This document shows, in pieces, positions 34,741 to 47,290 of a stretch of DNA of 64,000 nt (its first letter is position 1; every line of letters begins with the position of its first letter). Origin of the DNA: Hydra vulgaris (taxonomy: Eukaryota; Cnidaria; Hydrozoa; Anthoathecata; Hydridae); the NCBI RefSeq assembly GCF_038396675.1, contig NC_088920.1:65615001-65679000 (forward strand), in the 5' to 3' direction. The position numbers and the translations under genes are program-made. Under the pieces are notes generated by a model. That model had not been told where the DNA came from. It was given only the letters and a program-made list of their open reading frames with translations, and did not search any database.

Positions 34741-35640
34741 AAAATATTTGATGATTTAGTAAAATGATTAGAACTAGGCAAGCTGAAATTAATTGTCATC
34801 AAAATATGAGCAATGATGCTTGGTAAGAAGAAACTAATTTATACCTAAATTAGAACAATATGGTTAGACGAGTTGAAAGTAATTATCACATAAATGAAAG
34901 AGATAGGCCTTGGCGAGATTAATCATTCTCAAAATGTACGAAATGCTGCTATACAATCATAATGTAATGTATAGCAAGAAGTGATACAATTTTAGATTAT
35001 AATTATTTAGGAGAAATGAGCTAGATCTGTCAGCAAAATATTTCTCGATGAAACTCGTTTTTTATGTTGCCATAATAGAAAGGTAGTTTTGCTTTCATTT
35101 TCACTATTTCTGCAAGATTTACAGGAAGCTATATCATAATTCTAATATCAATTTTTTTAAATATATTAGAATTTTATAGACCACCATGTTTTAAAATATG
35201 TGGTCAAGTTTTTCATTGTGTAGGTAATCTTAGGCCAGATCAATATATTCCACCAACACTATCAACTGTATATCTCTGACCCACTTGCAGCACTAAACTT
35301 TAGAAATCAATAACATCACAATTAACTTTGCTTACATAATTTAAAGTTTTATTTGCAAATATGGTTAGTGAAATTGCAGTTGTATTTGTTAGAGATGATG
35401 CTGCACCTGCTTCCAGGGAAGTTATTTACCCAAAAGATCATTTAAAAGTTTTATTGAGAATTTCAGCTAACTTAGATCCTACAGTTTATTCACTTTTTTT
35501 TCCAAGAGATGGCATATAATTGATGCGCAATCCTGAACATGCAGCGTTGGTTAGAAATCGTATATCTCAGTTTTACAATGAATTTAAGTTAAAATTTTGC
35601 CTTCGATTAGAAAAGATCATAACTTGTAAGATTCTTTTTC
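34740..35640 (+). pseudogene. Helitron Rep/helicase N-terminal region, decayed
   Basis: Scattered frames give the N-terminal half of a Helitron protein. In order they are RQAEINCHQNMSNDA (about 34773); DETRFLCCHNRKVVLLSF (about 35050), matching the CCH-N-x-KV cysteine block; CGQVFHCVGNLRPDQYIPPT (about 35199-35260); ISDPLAALNFRNQ after a one-base shift; and EIAVVFVRDDAAPASREVIY (about 35372) leading to LDPTVYSLFFPRDG. The last is the conserved segment just before the rolling-circle replication (HUH) domain. The HUH motif and helicase are not present. Stops and shifts make it dead. Confidence 0.8.
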
Positions 35641-35699
35641 GTTTATTTATTATTCAGTTGTAACAATGGTAATATTACTGGAAATATGTTTAATTATAA

Positions 35700-35940
35700 T
35701 AGTGAAATTAAAATGGATAATATTAGGCTCGAAGAAGTTATTAGTGTAGGTGGTAATAGGCAATTCAAAAATAGTTGTTGTCAAATAAAAGAGATAGATA
35801 TAGGTTGGATGAAATTAATCGTTGTTGAAATGTAAGAAGTGCTGCTCATCGAGCAGATAAATTACTTGCAAGAATTCAATTTCAAGCTGTGTTAATGTCT
35901 GTTATTTTGATTTCACTTTAGACACTTGAGAACAAAGCAA
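35700..35940 (+). pseudogene. Second Helitron N-terminal fragment
   Basis: RYRLDEINRC and NVRSAAHRADKLLARIQF are read at about 35795-35890, interrupted by one stop. They belong to the repetitive arginine/alanine-rich N-terminal part of Helitron proteins and resemble the start of the copy at 34773. Either a second element or a rearranged part of the same one. Confidence 0.55.
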
Positions 35941-36844
35941 AGTATGAATTTTTTTATTTATAGTAATACTATTTACATGTTTATTGTAATATATTGAGTG
36001 ATTTATAGTGATATAGTATATATATTTATAGTAGTATTTAGATTAATAACATAAATGATTTTAAATTTTTAATAATTTCAAACATGTTATTTTTTTTTTT
36101 AGTTACCTTTATCATCACTTGATTAGTTTGCTTACTGTTGAAACATGGTTTTAATTTTGTAAATTTAATACGATGTAAATTTTACTCTATTAATCATTAG
36201 TCAACAGTTAGAGAGAAGCCGGAGCTTAATGAAGAAATGCTGGGAATTTATCTTTTAATCAAGGTAAAAATATTTTTGTTCACTGGTAACATAATAAAAC
36301 TAGTTACTATTATCTATTGCATGTTCTTTTACTTTTTTTTAACACGCTACTTTAAAAACACTTTCTTTCTCTCCCGCTCTCTGTCTCTCTTAGATGAGAG
36401 GAAGAGAGGGAGAGAAAGAAAGTGATTTAGTTTTTTAGATAATATATCAAGTTAATAATGTGTTTTTATTAACTACTAATTACCCGGGTTGCTTACTGCT
36501 AGTTATAATTAATAATATAAAAAAAGATTTAAAAAAAATTTGGCGGCATGTAATTTTTTTATCTAAACATGAATGAGTACTATAAATACCTAAAATATAA
36601 AACTCCAAGCTCTCTCAGGAGTGGACTGGCACTAATGTATTTATTTGCATTTAATTTGAGGCGGCTTGCTTGTGTTTGGTTTTTTTATAGATGCGTGTTA
36701 GTTGTGACTATATATGATTTCCCATTCAATATTAAAAAGAATATCATAATTCATAGTATCAAAAGTTTTAAGAGATCAATACAAAGTCTAACAGTATACT
36801 AGTTTTGTTTAAACTCAATGTTTTTTTTTATTAAATTAGTTGCT

Positions 36845-36936
36845 GCGTGCTCTGTTGAGTGTCCTTTGCGTGTTCTGTCGAGTGTCCTTTGCGTGTTCTG
36901 TCGAGTATCTTTTGCGTGTTCTGACGAGTATCCTTT
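36845..36936. repeat. 23-bp minisatellite, four units
   Basis: Four head-to-tail copies of GCGTGTTCTGTCGAGTRTCYTTT (20-base core GCGTGTTCTGTCGAGTRTC) with one or two changes each. Confidence 0.9.
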
Positions 36937-37488
36937 TCTAAATACAAACTTATTATTATCATATAGTAATTATTATTGTAATTATTAGTGTTTTGTTGTT
37001 GTAATAATAGTTATTTTTATTAATTATTTTATTGTCATTATTGCTGCTGTTATATTATTATTTTTATATTATTATAGTATAACTTTTTATAATTACTACT
37101 ATTATTGATATCTATATTATATTTATTGTTGTTATTATCACTATTTTTATTATTATTGAATTTTACAGGTGTTTAATTAATTAGTACTCATTACTATTTC
37201 TAAATACCCTTGATGTAAGAACTTTTATTCAGAAATATATTTGATTTAATTTGATTTGCTGCCTCTGAAAAAAATATCTCCTGTTCTTGTTCTAGTAAAT
37301 CAGGTATTACCCCTAAATGTGGGGATATAGTTCAAGACATTGAGTTTAATGACGAAAAAAAATCAAATAACACCTTTTAAGTCCAATAAAATTTGATCAT
37401 ATGTTAAATCAAGCACCTTGTTACCATTGTTGCAAAGATCTTTAAAAAATTTTCGTTTTTAGTTTAGTAACAAATATGCCTTTTGTAA

Positions 37489-37600
37489 TATTGCCATACT
37501 CTTCCGCGATGCTCTATGATAAGACCGTTAGGACTTTAATGATAACAATAAAAAAAAAGGAAAGAACTGGAGTGAATTTTTAAAATGTAGTTGGGCTGCT
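37489..37600 (+). mobile_element. SINE 3'-body fragment
   Basis: ATACTCTTCCGCGATGCTCT, then ATGATAAGACCGTTAGGACT and an A-rich tail, match the bodies of the repeats at 15363 and 19590. The tRNA-like head is missing here. Confidence 0.6.
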
Positions 37601-38130
37601 TCAGATTGCTGTTCATTTCAAAACGTGGCACAGTGGGTCAGAGGTAAGCAAAACCTATCAAAACCAACTTTTATATTGGAAAAATTTCTTTTTGTAAATG
37701 TAATCTAGAGACCAAAGCACTCTAAAACTGTTATAATTTTTTCCCTGTTAAGATTTTGAGCTCAGTATATCAATTTTACCAACAAAAATGGCAACATTTT
37801 ACGTTAAAAATATTGGTGAAAATGTAAAAAATCATATAAAAATGAAATATGGGGCCAGCAAGACAATTTTATAATATTTTAATTTCTTAAGGGTTTATAT
37901 AAGTCCATTGACATCATATATTGAAATAAGAAGAAGATATATGATACTTTATTTTTTATGCTTTGCTTTTTTTCAAAGTGTTTTTCAACAAAACCCCTTA
38001 AAAAGCGTAACATTTTTTTAAACTCTCACCTTTACACAAGCAGAAAAACACTTCGCCGCACTAGGCCGCACTAGGCCACGCATAAAAATTTATGGAACCC
38101 TTTATGAAGGAGGATAGGAACAAATAAGGA

Positions 38131-38438
38131 TTTGGAGGCTGGTAACAAATAAGCCCCAAAATTTCATCCTCTTCCTCATCCCAAACGTGAGGGCAACAAG
38201 TTGATGTAATATTTTTTGTACTATTCTGAACTAAACTAAAGTTCATTACTAAATTTTAAGTTTCATAGTATTATCTTTCAGGGTTCGAAAATTATGACCA
38301 TATAAAATTTTTAACCCCCTCAAATTGAGGGGGGAAAGCTTTATATAATCATAACTTTTGGACGCTAAAATACTTGTTGCCTTCACGTTTGGGGTGAGGA
38401 ATAAAATTTTGGGGCTTATTTGTTCCCAGCCTCCAATC
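38131..38438. repeat. Foldback element with ~65-bp arms
   Basis: The left arm (38131-38200, TTGGAGGCTGGTAACAAATA ... CCCAAACGTGAGGGCAACAAG) and the right arm (38373-38438) are inverted copies around a 170-base interior. Frames reading ...QPPNP / SQPPI on either strand are translations of the arms, not genes. Confidence 0.8.
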
Positions 38439-38863
38439 ATGGCAGTTATTTGCAAAGCGTCATTATTTGAAATAAGTATAAACATACAAACGTTTGGATT
38501 TCCTCTATGTCTGGAAGTTAGCTACCTTAAACACCAAAAAGTGATGGATCCATGACTGAGGAAAATATTTATTATTTTTATTTATGTATCCAAAATATTT
38601 TAATATATGTAAAAAGAAGAGTTTAGTTTAGTAAAGAGAAATTATTTTGTTTACGAGAAAAAAAGATTTTCAATTTCTCATTGTGTCGAAAGCGAGAAAA
38701 CTACAGTTTTAGTACTTTTAGTTTTAATGTCGTATAAATAACTTTTCTAAAATGCCGTTTTCCTTTAGAAAATTGTTCTTGTTCATTAAATAATAATTTA
38801 AAATGGAAAACCAGTAAATTAATTGTGAAAAATAGTCATTTCATACTCCCTAATATTTATGTT

Positions 38864-39103
38864 TTAGAAAAAAACAGCAGAAAGCATTACACAATGAAAT
38901 TCGCCAGGCCTCAAACAAACTAAGATCTTATGATGAATATGCTTTGCAGCTGCGTTACTAATGTACCCAGAATGCGGAGTAGTCAAGGAAAAGTCAAAGA
39001 CTTCATTCAACCTGAGGAGGCTAAGGGGCTCTTGATGTACTAATGTATGATGTATGTCATCACCAGACCTAGGATAAGCGCCGATTAAATTAAACCTACT
39101 CAT
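38864..39103 (-). other. Unidentified coding-like ORF split by hAT insertion
   Basis: The open minus-strand frame contains DDIHHTLVHQEPLSLLRLNE, then VFDFSLTTPHSGYISNAAAK and HIHHKILVCLRPGEFHC. Its balanced composition is protein-like. I do not recognise the family. It runs across the left target-site duplication, so the part above 39063 is transposon sequence and not original. On the far side of the hAT the frame could continue upstream as YKYLGDD. It may be an exon of a host gene or of another element. Short, with no splice sites proven. Confidence 0.3.
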
Positions 39104-39217
39104 GAGTGGCGCTTAAATATTTCTGAGCAAAGAGTGAGCGCGAACGACATCAAATTTAGATGAACGTGAGCATGAGCGAACGCATTTTTGTTAGCGCTTA
39201 AAAATTACGCTCATTCT

Positions 39218-39271
39218 GCGCCATCTAGCGGACAAATATTGAACTCCATGTTGAAATGCGCCATCTAGCGG
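39218..39271. repeat. Doubled GCGCCATCTAGCGG motif in hAT left end
   Basis: The 14-mer occurs at 39218-39231 and 39258-39271, with its flanks (CAAATATT) also repeated; period 40 bases. Probably subterminal repeats of the transposon. Confidence 0.85.
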
Positions 39272-39892
39272 TCAAATATTTAACTTCATATTTAAAACAT
39301 CACATGTTTTTAACCAGCCAGAGAATCTTCTTAATATTAATACTGCAGTTAACGTTTACCGTTGTTTCACTTTAAAAACTTTTCTGAATTTCAAATGGGC
39401 ACGTTCTGAAAAAAACGCGGTCATTTTTGAAAAATCAAACAGGCAAGAAAGCGAAGATATATAAACTATTTGGAATTCAATTATTAATTATTATTTTATA
39501 AATATATAATGAAATTATAATAGAAACATTAAGATCAAGAAGTAATTATAGAAAATATATATTACATATTCTAAATATATATTTATATTTTTTATTTAAA
39601 GTGTAGCAAGAATCATTCATTTTAAATCGTTTCCATTTTGTTGTTTTAGCTTCATTTATGGTTTTTTAGATTTTTTGTTTTTATTGAGCTTATACTTTAT
39701 TGCTTAAGAGGAAAATAGAGTAAGCTTAACTTTTGACTCGCATTTTTGTTATTTCTTTATTCAATAAATATACATGTATGATTTAAATTATTAAATAAAC
39801 AGTAAACGGTAACAGTAAGAATTATATTATAGATTATATATATTATATAGAAGGTTATTATGCTTATCAAAAAAATTTAAGTATCGTACGAA

Positions 39893-40385
<493 letters not shown>

Positions 40386-41099
40386 TATTTGATTTACTTT
40401 AGTTTATTTTAAATTTTCATTTATCATGTCATATTGTTAACTTTTATATAATTTAGAATAGTAGTAAAAAAAATTAGGTAAAAAATTTTTAAGATTATTT
40501 TGATTTTTTATTAATAATAATAACACTTTATTAATATAAAAGTGAAATATAAATGGGTAATGGTAGGAAAGAAGAACTTTTACGAGTTCTTTCGTCTAGT
40601 ATTTCTTTATTCTTGTAGGATTGTAAATACTTTTGCTTTTGCCCTTTGGATCACAAAATAATTGAAAAATTGAGATATGGCTAAAAAAGGTACAAGTGGT
40701 GCATTGTGCATTGATGAAATCCAAGTCAACAGGTATGATGCCAAATTAGTTTATTTAAAAAGTGCAATTGGTCTTGTTACCTTGTTATTTCGAAAGTGAC
40801 ACTGGCAGGAGATTTTGGCATTTTGCAGCATTTTATCAATGTGATTTAGGCCTAACTTGTCCAGTTTTAATAATTGTGAACTTATCCATATATATATTCA
40901 GCTTGTCAGTATGACAGTTTCAGACTTTCAAGTTAACATGCCTAATGTCTGCTTCGCTGCTTGTTTGCATGAGCAAGCATACGCTAATAAGCTCCATCAA
41001 ATGACTAAATTAGCTATCCAGAAGCAAAAATGTCAATGCTTATTTACATACTTTTAACTTTCAAGTCAATCTAGTTCTCAAAGGTAAGAATCTGAAGAT

Positions 41100-43420
41100 G
41101 AACAGATGGACAATGACAAACATGATGGGTAGCAGACAAAAGAAAAAGTCAAATCAACATACGTCCCGCCCGAGTTTTTCAAACTCATTGGGCCAAGTAA
41201 AACTGGGAAATCTGGACTCTTGTTTGAATGCTGCATGAAAAACTGCTCACGTCATTGCTCTTCCCGAGCCATACGGCCAATCTTCATGACGAAAAATTTT
41301 CTTTCAAATTTTCGTAGGCACATCAAGGTAATAATTGTGCACTTGATATAAACCTGATTAGCTGTATGTGCTCAATTTTCAATTTTCTATTTAGAATTGT
41401 CATGTTGGTGATTTTGAAGATGAAATGCTGAGTTGCAATAAAGCAGTGGAGGCAGGAAGTCAATCCAACAAGAAGTAGTCTACTCTGGATGCCCACTTTG
41501 TGGTCAGAAGAAGCCCATCGCTCAAAAGGAATTGGACCACAATGTGCTGGTAAATTACAATCTTGATAAGTCTTTATTTGTGCTGCTAAAGTTTAATTTA
41601 TTTGCTATTCCAGAATTATATTGATGTTGATATGCGACCATTTTCTTCGGTCCGCAACGCTGGTTTAAGAAGTTTGCTGCTTCCGCTGGTCGACAATCTG
41701 GAGGTCAGAGGTCCATAACTCTATCGACATCTACTAGACAAGGAGTGCAAAGAAAAGGCCCAGCTACTGCAGGAAACGTTGGCAGAGATCCCATACGTCT
41801 GCACCACACCGAATATACAAACTGAATTCGGCATTGAAAGGAAGGTCGCCGCCACCATCACGGACAACGGCTCAAACTTCCTGAAAGCATTCAATGTTTT
41901 CGGATTTCAACTAGTTGATGAGACTTCTGATAATTCCGACGACGGGAATTCCAAAGAAGACGAGGGAATAGAGTTTTTTAAGATATCAAAGATTTTGAGA
42001 GCTAGACCTGCACATCCTCCCGTACCAGAGAAAAAGTAACGTTTTGATTCCGAACATAGCAATGAAGAAGCTTCGAACCAGAGCATTAACTTTATCGAGT
42101 CCTTACATGAAAAAATTCGCCTTCCTCCTCATTTCAACTATGAATGCCTTCTACTTAACCTAGTAGCTGTCAAAGACTGTGTCTGTTTCAAGGACCATCC
42201 GAGCTCATTTACGAAGTTGAAGAGGAAAGTAAATGGAAAACTGCAGGCAATCTGAAATCATCAGAACAGGAGTTCTTTGAAGGCCGATCTTATCAAGTTG
42301 ACTATGGGCAAATTATTCGTTATTCACAATGCCATTCGATGGAGTGGATACTACCACGCTATGGATCGGGCCCGAGATTTACTTGTCAACAAGAAAGATG
42401 CATTTGACAAGCTTTGCAAAGACCTTGATGACATCAAGAAATTCACTAAGGTTGCGTACACCATCATCATGAAGCCCTTGTCTGAGGCTTTGGACCTCTT
42501 TCAAAACGAATCAAATGTCTCAATTAGATGTCTGTTGCCTTCTATCCAGCTGTTAATAGAAGAGTTATCGGGAATGGAAAAGATGCTATCCATCGTCCAT
42601 TCCGAAAGCCTTATTAAAGCCGTACTGTGGGGTTCTCAGAAGAGATTTGGCAACATGTTTTATGACTCAAGACTCCGCCCTGCTGCATTTACTGATCCTC
42701 AATTCAAGCTGCTTTGGGTATCTGAATAAGAGCGTAATTTGGACATCCGCTTTCAGAAACGCGAAGTCACTGCTAGAAAGGAAATTCTCCAAGCTGGAAC
42801 CCCTCTGTAAGTAAAATTATTGTAGTCCATTTTTCTCAATAGCCTACTATATCAAGCCCAGTTCTTTTAAAATTTAAAACGTAAGATTTAAAAACTTTGA
42901 ATTGAATTTCTGTACGACTGTTTCAATTTTAGCAAATCAACCGCGGATGAAAATTGTGGCACAAAGCAGCGAGGGCAATTCTTGGATGCCTATTAAAAGT
43001 GCAGCTTGAGTGATCTTGAAGAGGTGAATCATTACTTCATTGAGGAGCAATGTGATCGATCTCAGCTAGACAGATATCCGACGAATAAATTGATTTTCAG
43101 GTATATTTTAATCATTTTTAAACCCACTATAAATCACAAAATGAATTGATTAAGACTAAAATGTTTCATAATGTTTTAGGCAGTACAACACTGCATTGCC
43201 CTCGTCTGCAGCTTACAAGTGAACATTTAGTTTAGGGGAACTCATCTTCACTGCCAAACGGGGATCGATGACCAGCAACACCTTCGTTAAGTTGACTTAG
43301 CACAAGATCAACAACAACGTATTCAAACATTGGAAAGAGACTCCATCGACCGCGAAAAGGTGATTCTCCTGCTCAAAACCCACTGCTCAGAGTGCCCTTT
43401 GGCTAATGTAATTTGGTTCA
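41100..43420 (+). pseudogene. hAT transposase gene with BED-type finger, introns retained
   Basis: Pieces in order: an N-terminal BED-finger-like region with LLFECCMKNCSRHCSSRAIR ... NFLSNFRRHIK (about 41215-41325); after a 70-base intron (GTAATAATTG ... CTATTTAG), NCHVGDFEDEMLSCNKAVEA; after a second intron (41550-41613), NYIDVDMRPFSSVRNAGLRS; then KVAATITDNGSNFLKAFNVF (about 41850-41905), holding a hAT catalytic aspartate; an acidic stretch; and a 150-codon frame (42277-42729) with FVIHNAIRWSGYYHAMDRAR, the hAT RW motif. Two more introns fit GT-AG (42808-42932 and 43100-43180). Several in-frame stops (41478, 42037, 42253, 42728) disable it. The exons are markedly richer in G+C than the neighbouring DNA. 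Normal hAT spacing to the C-terminal dimerisation block appears shortened. Confidence 0.85.
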
Positions 43421-43683
43421 CAGTTTTAGTTTGAGCGCCTGCTCAAGAAATTTTTTGTGCGAATTTGCGAACGTCCGTTCATAAAAAGCTGCTTAGCGAC
43501 AAATTAAGCCCCGCTCAGAATTTTCTGAGCGAATCCTAGGTCTGGTCATCACCTAGATACTTGTATATAAAAAAAATGTTAATAAAGTTCAATTTTATTG
43601 AATGTTATTTATCTATATTCACAATATCAAAGAAACTAAGTACATAAAATAAATAGAAATCTCGAAAATGTCTTGACAACCCA

Positions 43684-44285
43684 TGACCACACCTACCCGT
43701 GCAATCATAACCATTCCTGGAGACCAAATATGGCCAGATTTGATTTTCCAAATATGGTCAGATTTGATCAATTACTTCCAAATATGGCCAGATTTGATCA
43801 ATTACAGATTTGATCAATTACGACCAAATATGGCCAGATTTGATCAATTACTTCTAATTAAACACACAACATGTACCATTTAATTGAAAAACCATCGGGA
43901 TATTCCAGAACCACCCTGGACCATTCCTAAAATGATCAACTAAGTGGTTATGACCACTCTTGAAAGACATAATATGCCCAGTTTTAAATTCCCTCATCAT
44001 AATTACCTTTATTTAGACATACAACATGTCCCATCTAATTGAAAAACGTCGGAACATCTCAGGATCACCCTTGACCACCACTAAAATGACCATTTGAGCG
44101 GTTATGATCAGTTCCAAAGACCAAATATGCCCAGATTTGAATTCCTTGACTGCAGTTACCTGTATTTAAGTATAGTAGATGCCCCATCTAATTTAAAAAC
44201 GATCGAAACACCCCATGACCACCCTTGATAACCCCTAAAATAATCACTTTTATGATTACGACCACTCCAAAATTAAAATGGAGTT
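43684..44285. repeat. ~155-bp satellite with nested ~30-bp expansion
   Basis: Three to four units share GTTATGACCACTC, GACCAAATATGCCCAGATTT, CATACAACATGTCCCATCTA and AAACGTCGGAACA; anchors at about 43948, 44102 and 44258 give the period. In the first unit, CAAATATGGCCAGATTTGAT(CAATTAC) is itself expanded about four times (43725-43850). The frame reading IWPDLI repeats is an artefact of this. Confidence 0.85.
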
Positions 44286-45059
44286 AAATAATGAAATCCT
44301 TGGCCCCAAAAACTTTATAAACATGCATCATATGTTTTTGTTTAATCTATAAATAATTTTGCAATTTTTAGGCAATTCTGGCCCATTGTGCGCTAGTGAG
44401 AAATATGTGACTGTTGACAGTGTGATTTTATATGATATGAGTAAAATATATTTTATGATGAATCTTTTTTATTTTCCTAATCATCTTTAACATCTGCTTT
44501 GCTTATCTTAAAAATATTTTTTTAAATAATCTGTCCCGTGGGATAAAGGAAGACATTTTTAGCTTAGTTTATTTAAGATTAGTTTCCTTAACCAAAAAAC
44601 CATTCCAACGTCGCAACTAAGGGTCTGCGTCTGAAAACGATACAAGACGAAACAAAACGATGAAAAATATTGTTTTGATAAACGTTACGAAACGAAACAC
44701 TTTTTATCTTTTTTCGCAAAATACGGTACAAAAAGAAATACAATTTTCTTGTTTCGTGATAAATACTGGACAAATCGAAAAGAAGCTCTTGTTTTGAAAA
44801 AACCGGTACAAAACGAAATAATGTTAAACTATTTCCGAAATGAAACGGTTAAAAACGAAACAAACAAAAAGAAATTTCTGAGTTTTACGAGAAATACTAA
44901 TATTTTTAGGGCTAGCATAAAATAAAAAGTAGTTTACTTTTATACCAATTTTTTGTACCAATTTACGCACACATTTTCGATTTTTACGAGAAATTAGTTT
45001 TATTTAGACTATTATATTTCATGATAAATTTAAATTTTCGCAATAAAAAGTAAAATATT

Positions 45060-47290
45060 TTTACATCAATTTGTTGAGTGTCACTTTCGGATAATTCTTC
45101 CGGAGTTTCCATTGTTTTTCTTTTGATTCCTGAAGATGTTGGTGTTGAAGATAAAGAAGAAGAGCATAATGGCGTTGATGAAACGCTTTTTGTTTTGAAC
45201 GATAGCTTTTTTGGCTTTTTTGAAAAAACTGCTTTGGGTATAGGATTCTTGGGAGGTGTTCTGAATAAAGCGGAAAGATTCAAACTCCCTTTCAATTTCC
45301 GGTACATTTTGACTAATGGTGTGGTTATTATTACCCTGTTCAATCTCTATATTTTGTAAATCGTCGTACTCATTCACACCAGCCGGCACTTTAACTTGTG
45401 TAACTTTATGATTATTTTTTCACTGATCAAAATAGCTTCCGACGATGGATGATCGTTGATGACGTTGGTGAACTGTTCTGAGATACCGTAATGTCTAAGC
45501 ATATATCCTTAAATCATAAACAATAACTGTTAAATTAAAATATTAAAGAATGGTTTTTTTTTACCAAGAAATAAAACATATAACCTCCAAAGTACGGATG
45601 AAGAAGGTTTCCCAAGGCGTAGTGTTGGTTGTATCTTCCATGTTCATTGAATCGCGTGGCTATGTGTAAATGCTCACGTAATTTTTTACAAAAAGCAATA
45701 ATTATTTCTCTGTTTTCCATATCAATGTGGTTTTGAAAAAAATTGTCAGTTTTATAAAGCATAGTTAGCATATGATAAAGCTCTGGTTCAGTGTCCTTGG
45801 ACAAGCAATCTGACATAATCTTTATTTTATTTAATACTGGCATCAGTGAAGACATCAGTGAAAATTGGTTGTCACTTGGAATAACGTTCTGTAGTGGGTT
45901 GTTATTTAGTGCATCTTTTTCTCTATGAGAAATCAACAAATCTTTTGATTTGTTGATTTCTCATAGATTGACTTCAGCATAAAACAGTAGGGGTTCCACC
46001 TGGTTATTACAGGAGCAATGATTTTAACATAGTTTACACAGAACAACATACAATCTTATTTAATAAGTTGACAAGCTAAGGTGGACCTGTGAACTTTGCT
46101 AGATAGTTGTGTGGCAATACAGTCTTTGACTTCTTGCAATTCATTGGTAGCATGAAGTAGGCTAGTGTTTAGTAGGTGGTCTGCACACAACAGTGATTCA
46201 TACTTTATTTTGTTCATGATTGACACAGCATGTTTCATGTTTGCCGCCGCATCGTGGACAATGGCTTTCTTGGGCACGGCGTCCAACACCTGATACTTTT
46301 GGATCATTTCTTCCAGAGCCTTAAATTAGAATGAAGATAAATTAATGATTTATGAGATAACTTATGAAGCTTTTGGGTTTTACAGTAAATTAATAATTCT
46401 TTCAATAAATAACAAAATCCTAGAAGAAACGCTATTCTAGCGGAAGGATAAGTTTTACTTTTTAAATTATTTTTTTTTACAAGCACAAATTATATCAACA
46501 TAAAAAAAATTACTTTGCTAATGTGGTAACCAGTGTGTCTTCCCACAAAATTGTCAAAGTCGAGAACATATTTCTTCAGTTTAAACTGAATATTGATATA
46601 GTGAAGAGTCATATATGAGTCATATATGGGTCCTGTGACCTAGAGGTCCAGCCATCAGTGGTGATAGCCACCTGTTGACAACTGGAAACTTCTCTTTTAA
46701 TTAGGTTTTGCGCAGTATGCATAACGCTTTCATAAAGCAATGGCAGCTTGTACCTTGAAAAAAGTCGAGGAATGTTTCACAATTACTTTTGGATTTAAAT
46801 GTTGCACCATTTCCTTGAAGCATGGTTCATCTACTAGAGTGAATGGACTACTTGACATGACAATGTATTACATGATTACCATGTCTGTCTCCAAATGCCT
46901 GACTGATTGGGAAGAATATTTAATAATAATTAATAATAGTTCCCACATTAACACTTTTAGATAGGCCTTTTTGTGATCGTTAATCTAAAAAAACAAAATT
47001 AAAATTAAAATTAAACATGAAAATTATCTTTATACAAGGAAAAACATTATTTTATAAAAGATAATTAGAAACTTACTGTATGCGTCATTCAGTTCGAAGG
47101 CAACTTCTGCAATTTTTTTAATATCTTCTTTTCTTTGGCGCTCAAGTTCGATTTGGGCTCTTAACATCTTAGCGTAGTCAGTGGGATGCTTGGTTTTCAG
47201 ATGGTACCTGATACCACTAGTGGATCCATCAGTTAACTTGATTTGGATTTGACACTTTTTACATTCCGCACACTTAACACCTGACACAGT
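45060..47290 (-). pseudogene. hAT transposase with N-terminal BED finger, broken
   Basis: From 47287 down: a BED-type zinc finger, C-x2-C (CAECKKC) then TDGSTSGIRYHLKTKHPTDY, followed by a basic helix; then, in scattered frames, SPFTLVDEPCFKEMVQHLNP (about 46870-46800); AITTDGWTSRSQDPYMT (about 46665), the first catalytic D of hAT; KKYVLDFDNFVGRHTGYHI; VPKKAIVHDAAANMKHAVSI (46290-46220), the second D; a helical region LSMLYKTDNF-like (45939-45535); and a polar tail (45343-45060) of FRTPPKNPIPKAVFSK type. A small internal duplication (ATATGACTC twice near 46605) shifts frame in the DGWT block. Introns may account for some gaps, but stops and shifts indicate a dead copy. The C-terminal dimerisation motif is not clear. 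Confidence 0.85.
45926..45965. repeat. Hairpin in hAT transposase remnant
   Basis: ATGAGAAATCAACAAATC is followed by TTTT and then its exact complement GATTTGTTGATTTCTCAT. It interrupts the minus-strand coding path, so the frame that starts there has an artefactual N-terminus. Confidence 0.85.

Larger units (their letters stand above)
35950..38040. other. No gene; assorted repeats
   Basis: Contains an imperfect hairpin of CTCTCTC / GAGAGAG type (36362-36422), a four-unit minisatellite, ATT-rich triplet runs (36950-37165) and a SINE-like fragment, the last two items listed separately where clear. No protein-like frame was found. Confidence 0.5.

Noticed and set aside
38061-38555. Three ORFs reading QPPNP or SQPPI on both strands
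   Set aside because: They are mirror translations of the arms of the foldback repeat.
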